From contig LSNW01000031.1 in NCBI GenBank assembly GCA_001566965.1, positions 62,001 through 126,000 of the forward strand: a stretch of DNA of 64,000 nucleotides. Reading direction: 5' to 3'. A program made the translations under genes and the position numbers. The notes under the pieces were generated by a model. That model was not told the origin of the DNA, searched no databases, and saw only the letters and a program-made list of their open reading frames with translations. Below are positions 55,717 to 64,000 of this stretch, piece after piece. The stretch is from Methylothermaceae bacteria B42 (lineage in GTDB: Bacteria > Pseudomonadota > Gammaproteobacteria > Methylococcales > Methylothermaceae). Each line of letters begins with the position of its first letter. The stretch's first letter is position 1.

Positions 55717-58149
55717 ATGTCCAAATATATCAAGTGGTTCAAAGAGATCGGTATCGATGACATTGCCGAAGTGGGTGGCAAGAATGCCAGCCTTGGAGAG
55801 ATGTACCAGAATCTGACGGCCGAAGGTGTGCGGGTCCCCAACGGCTTTGCCGTGACGGCCGCGGCCTACCGCTATGTTCTGGATTTCAACGATGCCTGGC
55901 GCCAATTGCACGAGGTACTCGACGGGCTGAATCCCGAAGATGTCAGGGACCTTCAAGCTCGGGGTGCCAAGGCACGGGAAATCATCTATGGGTGCAAACT
56001 GCCGGAGGATCTGAAGACGGAGATCCTGGCTCAGTATGCCAAGCTCAAGCAGGAATATGGCAATGACCTCTCCCTGGCGGTGCGTTCCTCGGCGACGGCA
56101 GAGGATTCTCCCGAGGCTTCATTCGCCGGACAGAACGACACTTATCTCAACATCCGGGGCGAGCAGGCCTTGCTGGATGCCTATCAGCGTTGCCTGGCCT
56201 CCAATTTCACCGACCGTTCCATCCATTACAAGTACGACAACCATTTCGATTTTTTCAAGGTCTATCTTTGTGTTGTCGTCATGAAGATGGTACGTAGCGA
56301 TCAGGGAGCCAGCGGCGTGATGTTTTCCCTGGACACCGAGACCGGATTCAGGGACGTGGTCTTCATCAATGCGGCGTTGGGGCTTGGTGAGAACGTGGTC
56401 CAGGGGAGCATCGACCCCGACAGCTTCTATGTCCACAAACCCACCTTCGAAAAAGGCTTTCGCGCGGTGCTCAAGCGCCGACTGGGCAAGAAAGAGAAGA
56501 AGATGATTTTCACCGACACCCTTAACACCGACAACATCGCCGTGGAGTACACGCGCAATATTGAGACCACCCCTGCCGAACGCGGCCGCTTTTCCATCAC
56601 CGATGACGACGTCATGGTGCTGGCAGACTATGCCATCAAAGTGGAGAACCACTACTCTCGACTGGCAGGATTTCACAAGCCCATGGACATGGAGTGGGCC
56701 AAAGATGGTATCGATGGGCTGCTTTACATGGTACAGGCCCGTCCAGAGACGGTGGCATCACAAAAGAAAGATAATATACTCCGAATCTACCACCTCAAGG
56801 AACGATCCAAGATCCTTGTCCAAGGCCGGGCAGTGGGCACCAAAATCGGTGCCGGCAAGGCCCGTATTATCCACGATGTCAAGCATTTATGTGACTTCCG
56901 AGCCGGTGAGGTGCTGGTAGCCGATACCACCACGCCGGATTGGGAACCTGTCATGAAAACCGCCGCAGCAATCGTAACCAACCGCGGGGGACGTACCTGC
57001 CATGCGGCCATCGTCTCCCGGGAGTTGGGCATCCCCGCGGTGGTGGGCGCGGACAATGCGACGACCACTCTGAAGACCGGTCAGGAGATTACCGTGAGCT
57101 GTGCTGAGGGGGAAATAGGCAACATCTATGAAGGGATTCTTGATTTCCAGATCGAGGAAATCGATCTCGGTCAGCTGGCACATCCCAGGACCGAGATCAT
57201 GATGAATCTGGGTAATCCAGATCAGGCATTCAGTCTGGCTTCTCTGCCCGTTGACGGGATTGGCTTGGCACGCATGGAATTCATTATCAATGAATACATC
57301 AAAGCCCATCCGATGGCCCTCAAACACCCGGAGAAGGTGGGCGAACGAACGCGCGAGGCACTTGCTGCCCTTAGCCAAGCTTACGTCGATGCAGTTGATT
57401 TTTTTGTCAAGACGCTTTCAGAAGGGGTCGCCACCATCGCGGCAGCGGTCTACCCCAAACCCTGTGTGGTACGCATGAGTGATTTCAAGACCAACGAGTA
57501 TGCCTCTCTGCTTGGCGGCAGATGCTTTGAACCGGAAGAAGACAATCCGATGATCGGTTTTCGCGGAGCTGCCCGCTATACTCACCCCGATTACGAAGAA
57601 GGCTTTGCGCTAGAGTGCGCCGCCATGAAACGGGCCAGGGAAATAATCGGAATGGACAATATCATACTGATGATCCCTTTTTGCCGGCGTGTACCGGAAG
57701 GGAAAAAGGTCATCAACGCCATGGCCCGTTATGGATTGCCAAAGGGAGAAAATGGGTTGAAGATCTATGTCATGTGTGAAATTCCAAACAATGTAGCCAT
57801 GATTGACGAATTCAGCGAATTATTCGATGGTTTCAGTATCGGTTCCAATGACTTGACCCAGCTCACCCTAGGCGTTGATCGGGACAGCGAGATTCTGGCC
57901 TTCGACTACGACGAGCGAGATCCTGGTGTATTGAGGATGATCAAGTGGGCCGTGGAGGGGTGCCAGCGCAACCGGCGCCACAGCGGAATCTGTGGACAGG
58001 CGCCTTCCGACTTTCCGGAGGTGGCGGAATATCTGGTCAAGCTGGGTATTGATTCCTTGAGCTTGAATCCAGATTCCGTACTTTCAACAATCCGAAACGT
58101 TCTCAGGATTGAAAAACAAATGACGAAAAATAAAGGAGAGTCTTCATGA
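55717..58149 (+). CDS. ppsA: Phosphoenolpyruvate synthase
   Basis: The 810-residue protein has the ATP-grasp domain (VGGKNASLGEMY, LAVRSSATAEDSPEASFAGQ). The swivelling domain has phospho-His429 in GGRTCHAAIVSRELG. The PEP-binding barrel holds IGSNDLTQLTLGVDRDS and catalytic Cys759 in HSGICGQAPSD. It makes PEP from pyruvate and ATP, the gluconeogenic direction. CAGGAGG precedes the ATG. A TGTCA-N6-TGACA site lies upstream. The stop overlaps the next gene by 4 bp. Confidence 0.94.
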   Translation: MSKYIKWFKEIGIDDIAEVGGKNASLGEMYQNLTAEGVRVPNGFAVTAAAYRYVLDFNDAWRQLHEVLDGLNPEDVRDLQARGAKAREIIYGCKLPEDLKTEILAQYAKLKQEYGNDLSLAVRSSATAEDSPEASFAGQNDTYLNIRGEQALLDAYQRCLASNFTDRSIHYKYDNHFDFFKVYLCVVVMKMVRSDQGASGVMFSLDTETGFRDVVFINAALGLGENVVQGSIDPDSFYVHKPTFEKGFRAVLKRRLGKKEKKMIFTDTLNTDNIAVEYTRNIETTPAERGRFSITDDDVMVLADYAIKVENHYSRLAGFHKPMDMEWAKDGIDGLLYMVQARPETVASQKKDNILRIYHLKERSKILVQGRAVGTKIGAGKARIIHDVKHLCDFRAGEVLVADTTTPDWEPVMKTAAAIVTNRGGRTCHAAIVSRELGIPAVVGADNATTTLKTGQEITVSCAEGEIGNIYEGILDFQIEEIDLGQLAHPRTEIMMNLGNPDQAFSLASLPVDGIGLARMEFIINEYIKAHPMALKHPEKVGERTREALAALSQAYVDAVDFFVKTLSEGVATIAAAVYPKPCVVRMSDFKTNEYASLLGGRCFEPEEDNPMIGFRGAARYTHPDYEEGFALECAAMKRAREIIGMDNIILMIPFCRRVPEGKKVINAMARYGLPKGENGLKIYVMCEIPNNVAMIDEFSELFDGFSIGSNDLTQLTLGVDRDSEILAFDYDERDPGVLRMIKWAVEGCQRNRRHSGICGQAPSDFPEVAEYLVKLGIDSLSLNPDSVLSTIRNVLRIEKQMTKNKGESS

Positions 58150-58712
58150 CTGCTTTCATTCCCTTAGACGAGCAGAAGCTTGGTAAATTAGGCCCCCGGA
58201 CGTTGATTGTCGGCATCCTGCTGGTATTTATTGGCACCGTAGGGGTCATGTTGCCTTGGACAATGTCCCTGGTCACCAGTATTTACATCGCAGCGCTGCT
58301 ATTAACTGGCGGTCTTTTCTGGGCCTACCATACCTTGAAGTCACACCCGGGGAGTTTCATGGGCTGGTTGAAGCCTTTTTTGCTCATAGTCACAGGCGGC
58401 CTGATGCTTTACTACCCTCTTTCTGGTGTGGCAGCGGTTGGAATAATGTTCTCTTTTTACTTTTTTTTTGACGCCTTTGGCAGCTTCGCTTTGGCCAGGG
58501 AGATACATCCGGCCAAAGGCTGGGGCTGGATGACGTTCAACGGTGTTGTCTCCCTTTTGCTGGCGGTACTGATTCTGATCGGATGGCCCGCCACTTCCTT
58601 GGTTTTGGTTGGTATCTTTGTCGGAGTTAGCTTAATTTTTGATGGTTGGGCTTTGATTATAATGGGATGGCATCTGAGGAACAGAACCCGCCTTGCCAGC
58701 AAGCTTCCTTGA
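58146..58712 (+). CDS. HdeD-like (DUF308) membrane protein
   Basis: The 188-residue protein has six hydrophobic helices in the HdeD pattern (LLVFIGTVGVMLPWTMSLVTS, KPFLLIVTGGLMLYYP, WMTFNGVVSLLLAVLILIGWP). HdeD of E. coli helps acid resistance at high cell density by an unknown mechanism. The ATGA overlap with ppsA shows co-transcription. An H+-ATPase follows, which fits a pH-stress role. Confidence 0.85.
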   Translation: MTAFIPLDEQKLGKLGPRTLIVGILLVFIGTVGVMLPWTMSLVTSIYIAALLLTGGLFWAYHTLKSHPGSFMGWLKPFLLIVTGGLMLYYPLSGVAAVGIMFSFYFFFDAFGSFALAREIHPAKGWGWMTFNGVVSLLLAVLILIGWPATSLVLVGIFVGVSLIFDGWALIIMGWHLRNRTRLASKLP

Positions 58713-58731
58713 TACAAATGGAAAAAACACC

Positions 58732-61191
58732 ATGATTGACAAACCTGCCGATCCCGCTTCAACTTCTACGCCGACCGGCCTGACATCGAGGGAAGCCTCC
58801 GAACGCTTGAAGCAATACGGTCCTAATGCCTTGCAGGAAAAGAAGGTCTCTCCCCTGCTGAAATTTCTGGGCTATTTTTGGGGTCCCATACCCTGGATGA
58901 TTGAAATCGCTGCTTTTCTTTCGGCCTTGGCGCAGCGCTGGGATGATTTTTGGATCATCATGGCGCTTTTAGTCTTCAACGCCGGCGTCGGGTTTTGGCA
59001 GGAGTTCACCGCCGGCAATGCCGTCGAGGCTTTAAAGAAACAGCTGGCACTCAAAGCCAGGGTATTACGTGATGGCCACTGGCAAGAGATAGATGCCAAA
59101 CTGTTGGTGCCGGGAGATGTTATTCGCATTCGGCTGGGCGATGTGGTGCCGGCTGACGTCAAACTGATTGAGGGTGACTATCTCAGCGTGGATCAGTCCG
59201 CCTTGACTGGGGAATCCCTGCCAGTGACTAAGCGTAGCGGGGATGAGGCTTATTCAGGGACGGTGGTCAAACAGGGAGAGGTAGTGGCTCAGGTGATCGC
59301 CACCGGTCAGCACACCCGCTTTGGCAAAACGGCAGGGTTGGTCGAACAAGCCAAGACCGTCTCCCATTTCCAGAAGGCCGTACTGACCATCGGGGACTAT
59401 CTGATCTACGTCAGCCTGGCATTGGTCGCGGTACTTATATTGGTGCAACTACATCGTCATGCCCCCTGGCTTGACCTGGTGCAGTTCGCCTTAATCCTGA
59501 CCGTGGCCTCCATTCCAGTGGCTATGCCGGCAGTATTATCCATGACCATGGCGGTGGGTGCCATGGCCCTGTCCCGGCGCAAGGCCATTGTCACCCGCCT
59601 GGAATCCATTGAGGAAATGGCCAGTATGGATGTGCTGTGCTCGGACAAAACAGGAACCCTTACTCAGAATCGCTTGACATTGGGTAATATAGAACTTTTT
59701 GCCGCTACCGATGACCAGGAGGTATTGGTGGCGGCCGCACTGGCCTCCCGCGAGGAAGACCGGGATGCCATTGACGAGGCGATTTTGCAAGGTCTCAAAG
59801 ACCGAACTTTACTCAAACAGTACACGCAACTGAAGTTTGTGCCCTTCGATCCCGTGCGAAAACGCACCGAGGCAACTGTACGTGATGCTTCCGGCCAGAC
59901 TTTCTTGGTCACCAAAGGCGCTCCTCAAGTAATCATGGAGTTGGCCGACCTGAATTGGTCGGATCAGCAGAGCGCTCAAAAGGTGGTGGATTTCTTTGCC
60001 AAACAGGGCTATCGGGCCTTGGGCGTGGCCCGCAAGAACGAAGGGGATAAGTCATGGACCTTTTTGGGGATCCTGTCTCTGTTCGATCCGCCCAGGGAGG
60101 ATTCGGCAGACACCATTGTGCGTGCCCGGGAGTATGGGGTGAACATCAAGATGGTTACCGGTGACAACCTGGCTATCGCCAAGCAAATTGCCAGCAAGCT
60201 AGGGTTGGGTACAAATATACTGCGGGCAGATGTGCTGGAAAGCAAAGGGAATGACCGGCAAGCAATGCTGGCGATCGATGAGCAGGTGGAACGGGCCGAT
60301 GGTTTTGCCGAGGTCTTTCCCGAGCACAAGTTTGCGATCGTCAGGATTCTCCAGTCGCGCAATCATATCACCGGTATGACCGGCGATGGCGTGAACGATG
60401 CCCCGGCACTGAAGCAGGCCGATGTGGGCATTGCCGTGAGCGGGGCCACCGATGCGGCCCGGGCCGCTGCGGACCTGGTGCTGACCTCTCCCGGCCTGTC
60501 GGTCATCATCCGCGCGATCGAGGAAGCACGGCGCATTTTTGAACGCATGAACAGTTACGCCATCTACCGGATCAGCGAGACGATCCGCATCATGTTTTTC
60601 GTGGTACTGGCGATGGTATTCTTCAATTTTTACCCTATCACCGCGATCATGATTATCCTTTTGGCCTTCTTCAACGACGTGCCCATCATGACCATCGCCT
60701 ACGATCACACCAGTCTGGAGCAGCAACCGGTGCGTTGGAACATGCACCAGGTGATCACCGTCGCCACCTCGATGGGGATCGTTGGCATCATCGGCAGTTT
60801 TGGTATGTTGCTGCTAGCCATGGACTGGCTGCACCTAGGCGTGGCCCAAGTACAGACCTATGTCTTTTTGAAGATGGCAGTTGCCGGTCACTTGGTGTTG
60901 TTCGTGGCCCGCACCAAGGGACACTTCTGGAAACGGCCCTGGCCGGCACCAATCATGGTGTGGTCAGCTATCGTCACCAAGGTGGCGGCAACGATCCTGG
61001 CAGCCTACGGATTTGGTCTGATCACCCCAATCAGCTGGCCGGAAATTGCCTTGATATGGGGTTACTCGATTGCTTCCGCCTTTGTCACCGATGTGGTCAA
61101 GGTTCAGGTGTATCGCCACCTGAATCACCAAGCTCCCCGACATCGACATTTTCTCAACCAAATCAAAAGGCATTTGCTTCATCCACACTAA
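58732..61191 (+). CDS. Plasma-membrane-type H+-ATPase (P3A family), intact copy
   Basis: From ATG 58732 the 819-residue pump has FWGPIPWMIEIAAFLS, TGESLPVTKRSGD, phospho-Asp305 in [29 protein letters not shown], and C-terminal helices. The end (KRPWPAPIMVWSAIVTKVAA) is in frame, unlike the copy at 30665. It expels H+ with ATP and may raise cytoplasmic pH or charge the membrane. The frame starts earlier at TTG 58693 inside the HdeD-like gene; ATG 58732 is preferred. Confidence 0.92.
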   Translation: MIDKPADPASTSTPTGLTSREASERLKQYGPNALQEKKVSPLLKFLGYFWGPIPWMIEIAAFLSALAQRWDDFWIIMALLVFNAGVGFWQEFTAGNAVEALKKQLALKARVLRDGHWQEIDAKLLVPGDVIRIRLGDVVPADVKLIEGDYLSVDQSALTGESLPVTKRSGDEAYSGTVVKQGEVVAQVIATGQHTRFGKTAGLVEQAKTVSHFQKAVLTIGDYLIYVSLALVAVLILVQLHRHAPWLDLVQFALILTVASIPVAMPAVLSMTMAVGAMALSRRKAIVTRLESIEEMASMDVLCSDKTGTLTQNRLTLGNIELFAATDDQEVLVAAALASREEDRDAIDEAILQGLKDRTLLKQYTQLKFVPFDPVRKRTEATVRDASGQTFLVTKGAPQVIMELADLNWSDQQSAQKVVDFFAKQGYRALGVARKNEGDKSWTFLGILSLFDPPREDSADTIVRAREYGVNIKMVTGDNLAIAKQIASKLGLGTNILRADVLESKGNDRQAMLAIDEQVERADGFAEVFPEHKFAIVRILQSRNHITGMTGDGVNDAPALKQADVGIAVSGATDAARAAADLVLTSPGLSVIIRAIEEARRIFERMNSYAIYRISETIRIMFFVVLAMVFFNFYPITAIMIILLAFFNDVPIMTIAYDHTSLEQQPVRWNMHQVITVATSMGIVGIIGSFGMLLLAMDWLHLGVAQVQTYVFLKMAVAGHLVLFVARTKGHFWKRPWPAPIMVWSAIVTKVAATILAAYGFGLITPISWPEIALIWGYSIASAFVTDVVKVQVYRHLNHQAPRHRHFLNQIKRHLLHPH

Positions 61192-61317
61192 ACCACACAT
61201 TTTTTGAATTTCTATGTTGGCAGATGTAGCTCGATCCATTATGGTGAGATAGACATTGATGAACAATATGTTATACCCAACGAGAATTATTACTGTTTCA
61301 ACTGAGGAGAAAGAACG

Positions 61318-61494
61318 ATGATGGGAATGGGGTTTTATATGGTGGGGCCATCTTTAATTTCCTTAATCGCCGGGATTGCCATATTGATTTGGCCCAAGCT
61401 GCTGAATTATATCGTGGCATTCTACCTGATCTTATTTGGTCTGATAGGTTTGCTAGGCAATTTGATGATGATGGGTCCGGGCCCGAATTGGTGA
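61318..61494 (+). CDS. DUF3096-type mini membrane protein
   Basis: ATG 61318 with GAGGAGAAAG upstream encodes 58 residues forming two hydrophobic helices (GPSLISLIAGIAILIWPKLL, then NYIVAFYLILFGLIGLLG). The PKLLNYIVAFYLI pattern is that of DUF3096 proteins, whose role is unknown. It lies between the H+-ATPase and a permease, in line with the membrane-stress context. Confidence 0.8.
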   Translation: MMGMGFYMVGPSLISLIAGIAILIWPKLLNYIVAFYLILFGLIGLLGNLMMMGPGPNW

Positions 61495-61518
61495 TTTTTT
61501 AAATTCCCCTTTCCGTTT

Positions 61519-62658
61519 ATGCCACCAGGTCAACAGCCAGACTCAGACGATCAACAGATCTCTATATCCAATGCCACTGGAATGGGCGTCATAATTACCA
61601 GTTTATTGTTTCTTTTTGGCTGCCTCTTTCTGTCTTGGTTGATCATTCGCCCGTTTCTCGAAGCCTTGTTGTGGGCGCTGATTCTCGCCTACATTACCTG
61701 GCCGCTTCATGTCAGGCTTTGTCATCTTTTGCGCCACCGCAGTGAAATGGTGGCAACGCTTCTCACAGCTATCCTTGCTCTGATTGCCATTTTCGTTCTT
61801 GGCTGGATCGGATGGCAGTTACAGGTAGAGATCACCTCCTTTGTTAGGCAAAGCTACTCTGCAAATAATCTTGAATTGGAGGAAATCTTCTCTCGGATCC
61901 CTAAAGGTGAATGGCTAAAAGACAGATGGCGACAATGGCTACATCAGCCTCCACAATTCCAGCACTATTTTTGGAATGTTTTCAAACAATACAGTCATCA
62001 ATTAGTTAAAGTACTCCACGACCTGGAACGGAATCTGCTGGTTTTTCTGTTTACTTTCCTGTCTTTATTTTTCATTTATCGTGATGGAGAAGGTTTACTA
62101 CGCCAAACCTACCTGACTCTATATGGTTTGATGGGGGAAAAAAGCATACCTTATCTACATCAAATCGGATTAACGCTCAAAGCAGTCATTTATGGCTTGG
62201 TTCTGACGGCATTGGGACAAGGCCTGATGGCAGCAATCGGTTTTTGGATGGTGGGCTTGGGCGCGCCCTTGTTATTGGGATTAGTAACAGCCATGGTAGC
62301 GTTGATTCCTTTTGCCGCCCCCTTGATTTGGGGCGCTGCCAGTTTGTGGGTGATTTTCATGGGCAAATTCTGGGGGGGGGTGGGTCTGTTTACGTGGGGA
62401 GTGTTAGTCATGTTAGCCGTGGATAACTTCATTCGCCCTTTGGTCATCAGCCAGGCCACCCAAATTCATTTTCTGATTGTCCTATTTGGCGTCTTAGGAG
62501 GAATCAAATGGTTCGGCCTATTGGGATTATTCATCGGCCCAGTCATCTTGTCGGTGACGGTGGCGATATGGCAGGAATGGGTGCAAGGCATTTCTGCCGA
62601 GAAGCTCCCTATTCCACCTGAACCAGAAAAATCCAACCAATCAAACGATAATCAATAA
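61519..62658 (+). CDS. AI-2E/PerM-family membrane transporter
   Basis: The 379-residue protein has about eight helices with the family marks SWLIIRPFLEALLWALILAY at the start. The end has FIRPLVISQATQIHFLIVLFG and GLLGLFIGPVILSVTVA. Members are proposed to move small molecules such as autoinducer-2, or to act as Na+/H+ antiporters; the substrate here is unknown. It starts 24 bp after the DUF3096 gene. Confidence 0.87.
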   Translation: MPPGQQPDSDDQQISISNATGMGVIITSLLFLFGCLFLSWLIIRPFLEALLWALILAYITWPLHVRLCHLLRHRSEMVATLLTAILALIAIFVLGWIGWQLQVEITSFVRQSYSANNLELEEIFSRIPKGEWLKDRWRQWLHQPPQFQHYFWNVFKQYSHQLVKVLHDLERNLLVFLFTFLSLFFIYRDGEGLLRQTYLTLYGLMGEKSIPYLHQIGLTLKAVIYGLVLTALGQGLMAAIGFWMVGLGAPLLLGLVTAMVALIPFAAPLIWGAASLWVIFMGKFWGGVGLFTWGVLVMLAVDNFIRPLVISQATQIHFLIVLFGVLGGIKWFGLLGLFIGPVILSVTVAIWQEWVQGISAEKLPIPPEPEKSNQSNDNQ

Positions 62659-62675
62659 CTTATATTCTCCATCCA

Positions 62676-63430
62676 TCACCGCCAGTAACTATGCCACTGC
62701 CGAAAAACGATGATGTTCCAAAGCAATTGCCAATGATCGCTGGAGGCTGCGAGGTGCTGGTTCCAGTTGTTGCGGACGGTAGCTGCCTCAAAAATCCCCT
62801 CCGCTTTGAGAGACCGCTCATCGAGTAATTCTTCCACCCATTCCCGCAGGGGGCCCCGTAGCCAGACCGGAAGAGGGCTGGAAAAGCCTTTTTTTCGGAC
62901 GATCTACCAGGTCGGTCGGCAAGTAGCGGTAAAGGAGGCGACGCAGCAAGGGCTTGCTGCCCGTTCGGTTAGAACATTTGAGCGCCGGGGGCAAACACCA
63001 GGCATATTCGATGACCTGGTGATCCAGCATTGCACTCGTACCTCCAGACTATAGGCCATGCTGGCTCGGTCCACCTTGGCAAGGGTCCCGTCCACCAGGG
63101 TGCCCAACAGCGCGAAATAACCCATCCGTTCGATGGGGTCGGCGATGATATCGCGGTGTTGAGCAGCCTGCCAGCGCACTGGTTTCTCCCTTGCCACATT
63201 GATGAGCGGGAGCTTTCCCAACATAGAGCTGTAGAGTTGCGCATAGAGTTCGTTGATACCGCCACCAGTGCGCATGACAGTGGTGATCTGCTTGACGCGA
63301 TTGGCCAAGAATCCCGGCCGGTGCGCAGCCGGGATGAGTGCAAGTAACGCGGTGATGCTGGCAACCAGGCCATCCACGATATATGCCGCCAGTCGGCGCA
63401 TTGCCGGCGACAAATGGGTAGTCGCCTCGC
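62676..63430 (-). pseudogene. asnB: Asparagine synthetase C-terminal fragment with frameshifts
   Basis: Three frames in turn match the synthetase domain of AsnB. The first holds ADPIERMGYFALLGTLVDGT and KVDRASMAYSLEVRV. The second, after a slip near 63030-63040, holds LLDHQVIEYAWCLPPALK and LPTDLVDRPKK. The third, after a slip near 62885-62895, holds GFSSPLPVWLRGPLREWVEE and ends QWHSYWR at 62676. The glutaminase half and most of the ATP site are absent; about 245 of roughly 600 residues remain. It abuts the end of glgX. It cannot be functional unless the sequence has errors. Confidence 0.75.
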
Positions 63431-63435
63431 AAACT

Positions 63436-64000
63436 TTACAAGGCGAGCAAGATGACGCTGCTATGGTCAAGGACGCAGTAGCAATCCTGCGGGGAGATAT
63501 GCACTGCTTTACCCGATGCGCTGATATCGGCGGGTGGGAGAAGCGCGGTATCCGCAACCCGACGCCAGCGCCCTGTGGGAGGCGGCGGCAACGTGAAACT
63601 GACCTCGGTATCGCCAGCATTGAAGAGCAGACACAGATCCCCTTCCCCTTCGCCGTAAATAAGACACCCCAACTGCTTCGCCCGGGGATCCCACCAGTCG
63701 GGGGGCTTTCCCTTGGGGTTGAACCAGAGGATATCCTGACTGTGGTAAAACGCCTCTTTGGACAATACCGGATGGGCTTTACGCAGCGCAATCATACCCT
63801 GGGTAAAACGGTGGATTTGCCGGTGACGGTTAAGCAAGCGCCAATCGTACCAACTGATTTCGTTATCCTGGCAATAGGCATTGTTGTTGCCTCTTTGACT
63901 GCGACGGAATTCGTCCCCCCCTAAAAGCATGGGAACCCCGCGGGAAATAAACAATGTCAGCAGGAAATTTTTGATCTGGCGCTGGCGTAGCTGTTCGATG
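63436..64000 (-). CDS. glgX: Glycogen debranching enzyme, C-terminal part (5' end outside window)
   Basis: The visible 187 residues begin IEQLRQRQIKNFLLTLFISR and continue GVPMLLGGDEFRRSQRGNNNAYCQDNEISWYDW. These are the end of the GH13 barrel of GlgX/TreX debranching enzymes. A beta-sandwich tail (DTEVSFTLPPPPTGRW) follows to the stop at 63436. The enzyme removes alpha-1,6 branches from glycogen. The gene runs off the window on its 5' side, so catalytic residues further upstream are not seen. Confidence 0.88.
   Translation of the reverse strand, partial: IEQLRQRQIKNFLLTLFISRGVPMLLGGDEFRRSQRGNNNAYCQDNEISWYDWRLLNRHRQIHRFTQGMIALRKAHPVLSKEAFYHSQDILWFNPKGKPPDWWDPRAKQLGCLIYGEGEGDLCLLFNAGDTEVSFTLPPPPTGRWRRVADTALLPPADISASGKAVHISPQDCYCVLDHSSVILLAL

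Noticed and set aside
60199-60747. 182-codon frame opposite the second H+-ATPase
   Set aside because: Shadow of a conserved gene; biased composition with many His, Asp and Gly from reverse reading.

Overview
The window looks like chromosomal DNA of a gammaproteobacterium. The grounds are a UbiH/UbiF-type hydroxylase, a FeoAB/FeoC iron system, a CusCBA-type RND pump, an Mla-like lipid transport operon, an MscK-like channel and OprP-type porins. A relative of the methanotroph/Chromatiales groups is possible, but that is inference and no marker gene settles it. I saw no rRNA, tRNA or CRISPR array.

Layout. Positions 1-12.1 kb hold the end of a ubiquinone-pathway hydroxylase, a phosphate-selective-porin relative with a Pho-box-like sequence, an MscK-like channel between two copies of a 176-bp palindromic mobile repeat, a PPK2 kinase, MarC, FeoC plus a FeoA-FeoB fusion, a second porin-like barrel and a small exported protein. 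Positions 12.2-15.7 kb hold a hybrid histidine kinase and a REC-EAL regulator. Positions 15.7-17.4 kb hold an nqrC gene beside an internally deleted nqrF. Positions 17.4-27 kb are a copper/silver block: DUF488 protein, a DUF5676-like/P1B-ATPase fusion, cusA, cusB (carrying a 102-bp palindrome inside its reading frame), cusC and a Cys/His-rich small protein.

Positions 27-37.3 kb hold a membrane protein, a sterol-desaturase-family hydroxylase, a Kch-like potassium channel, a plasma-membrane-type H+-ATPase with a late frameshift, and a pyruvate dehydrogenase operon (AhpD-like, E1alpha, E1beta, E2) split by an inverted-repeat-bounded insertion. Positions 37.4-47.1 kb are a second metal/sulfur/arsenic block: HMA-SafE fusion, the stub of a deleted multicopper oxidase, a second P1B ATPase, ferritin-like protein, anion permease, lipoprotein, tandem-rhodanese sulfurtransferase, TauE/SafE permease, frameshifted ACR3 and ArsC. 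Positions 47.3-50.8 kb are a four-gene MCE/Mla-type lipid transporter.

Positions 50.9-62.7 kb are a central-carbon and stress block: truncated APC permease, gpmA, ldhA, gap, a Crp/Fnr regulator, ppsA, an HdeD-like protein, a second H+-ATPase, a DUF3096 mini-protein and an AI-2E-type permease. Two TGTCA-N6-TGACA dyads flank the regulator gene and suggest a local regulon. The window ends in an asparagine-synthetase remnant and the 3' part of glgX, both on the minus strand.

Two themes stand out. Metal and proton homeostasis is heavily represented, with four P-type ATPases. Decay and small mobile repeats are also frequent: nqrF, the multicopper oxidase, the APC permease and the asparagine synthetase are remnants, while ACR3, one H+-ATPase and a small ORF carry single frameshifts that could be real or assembly errors.
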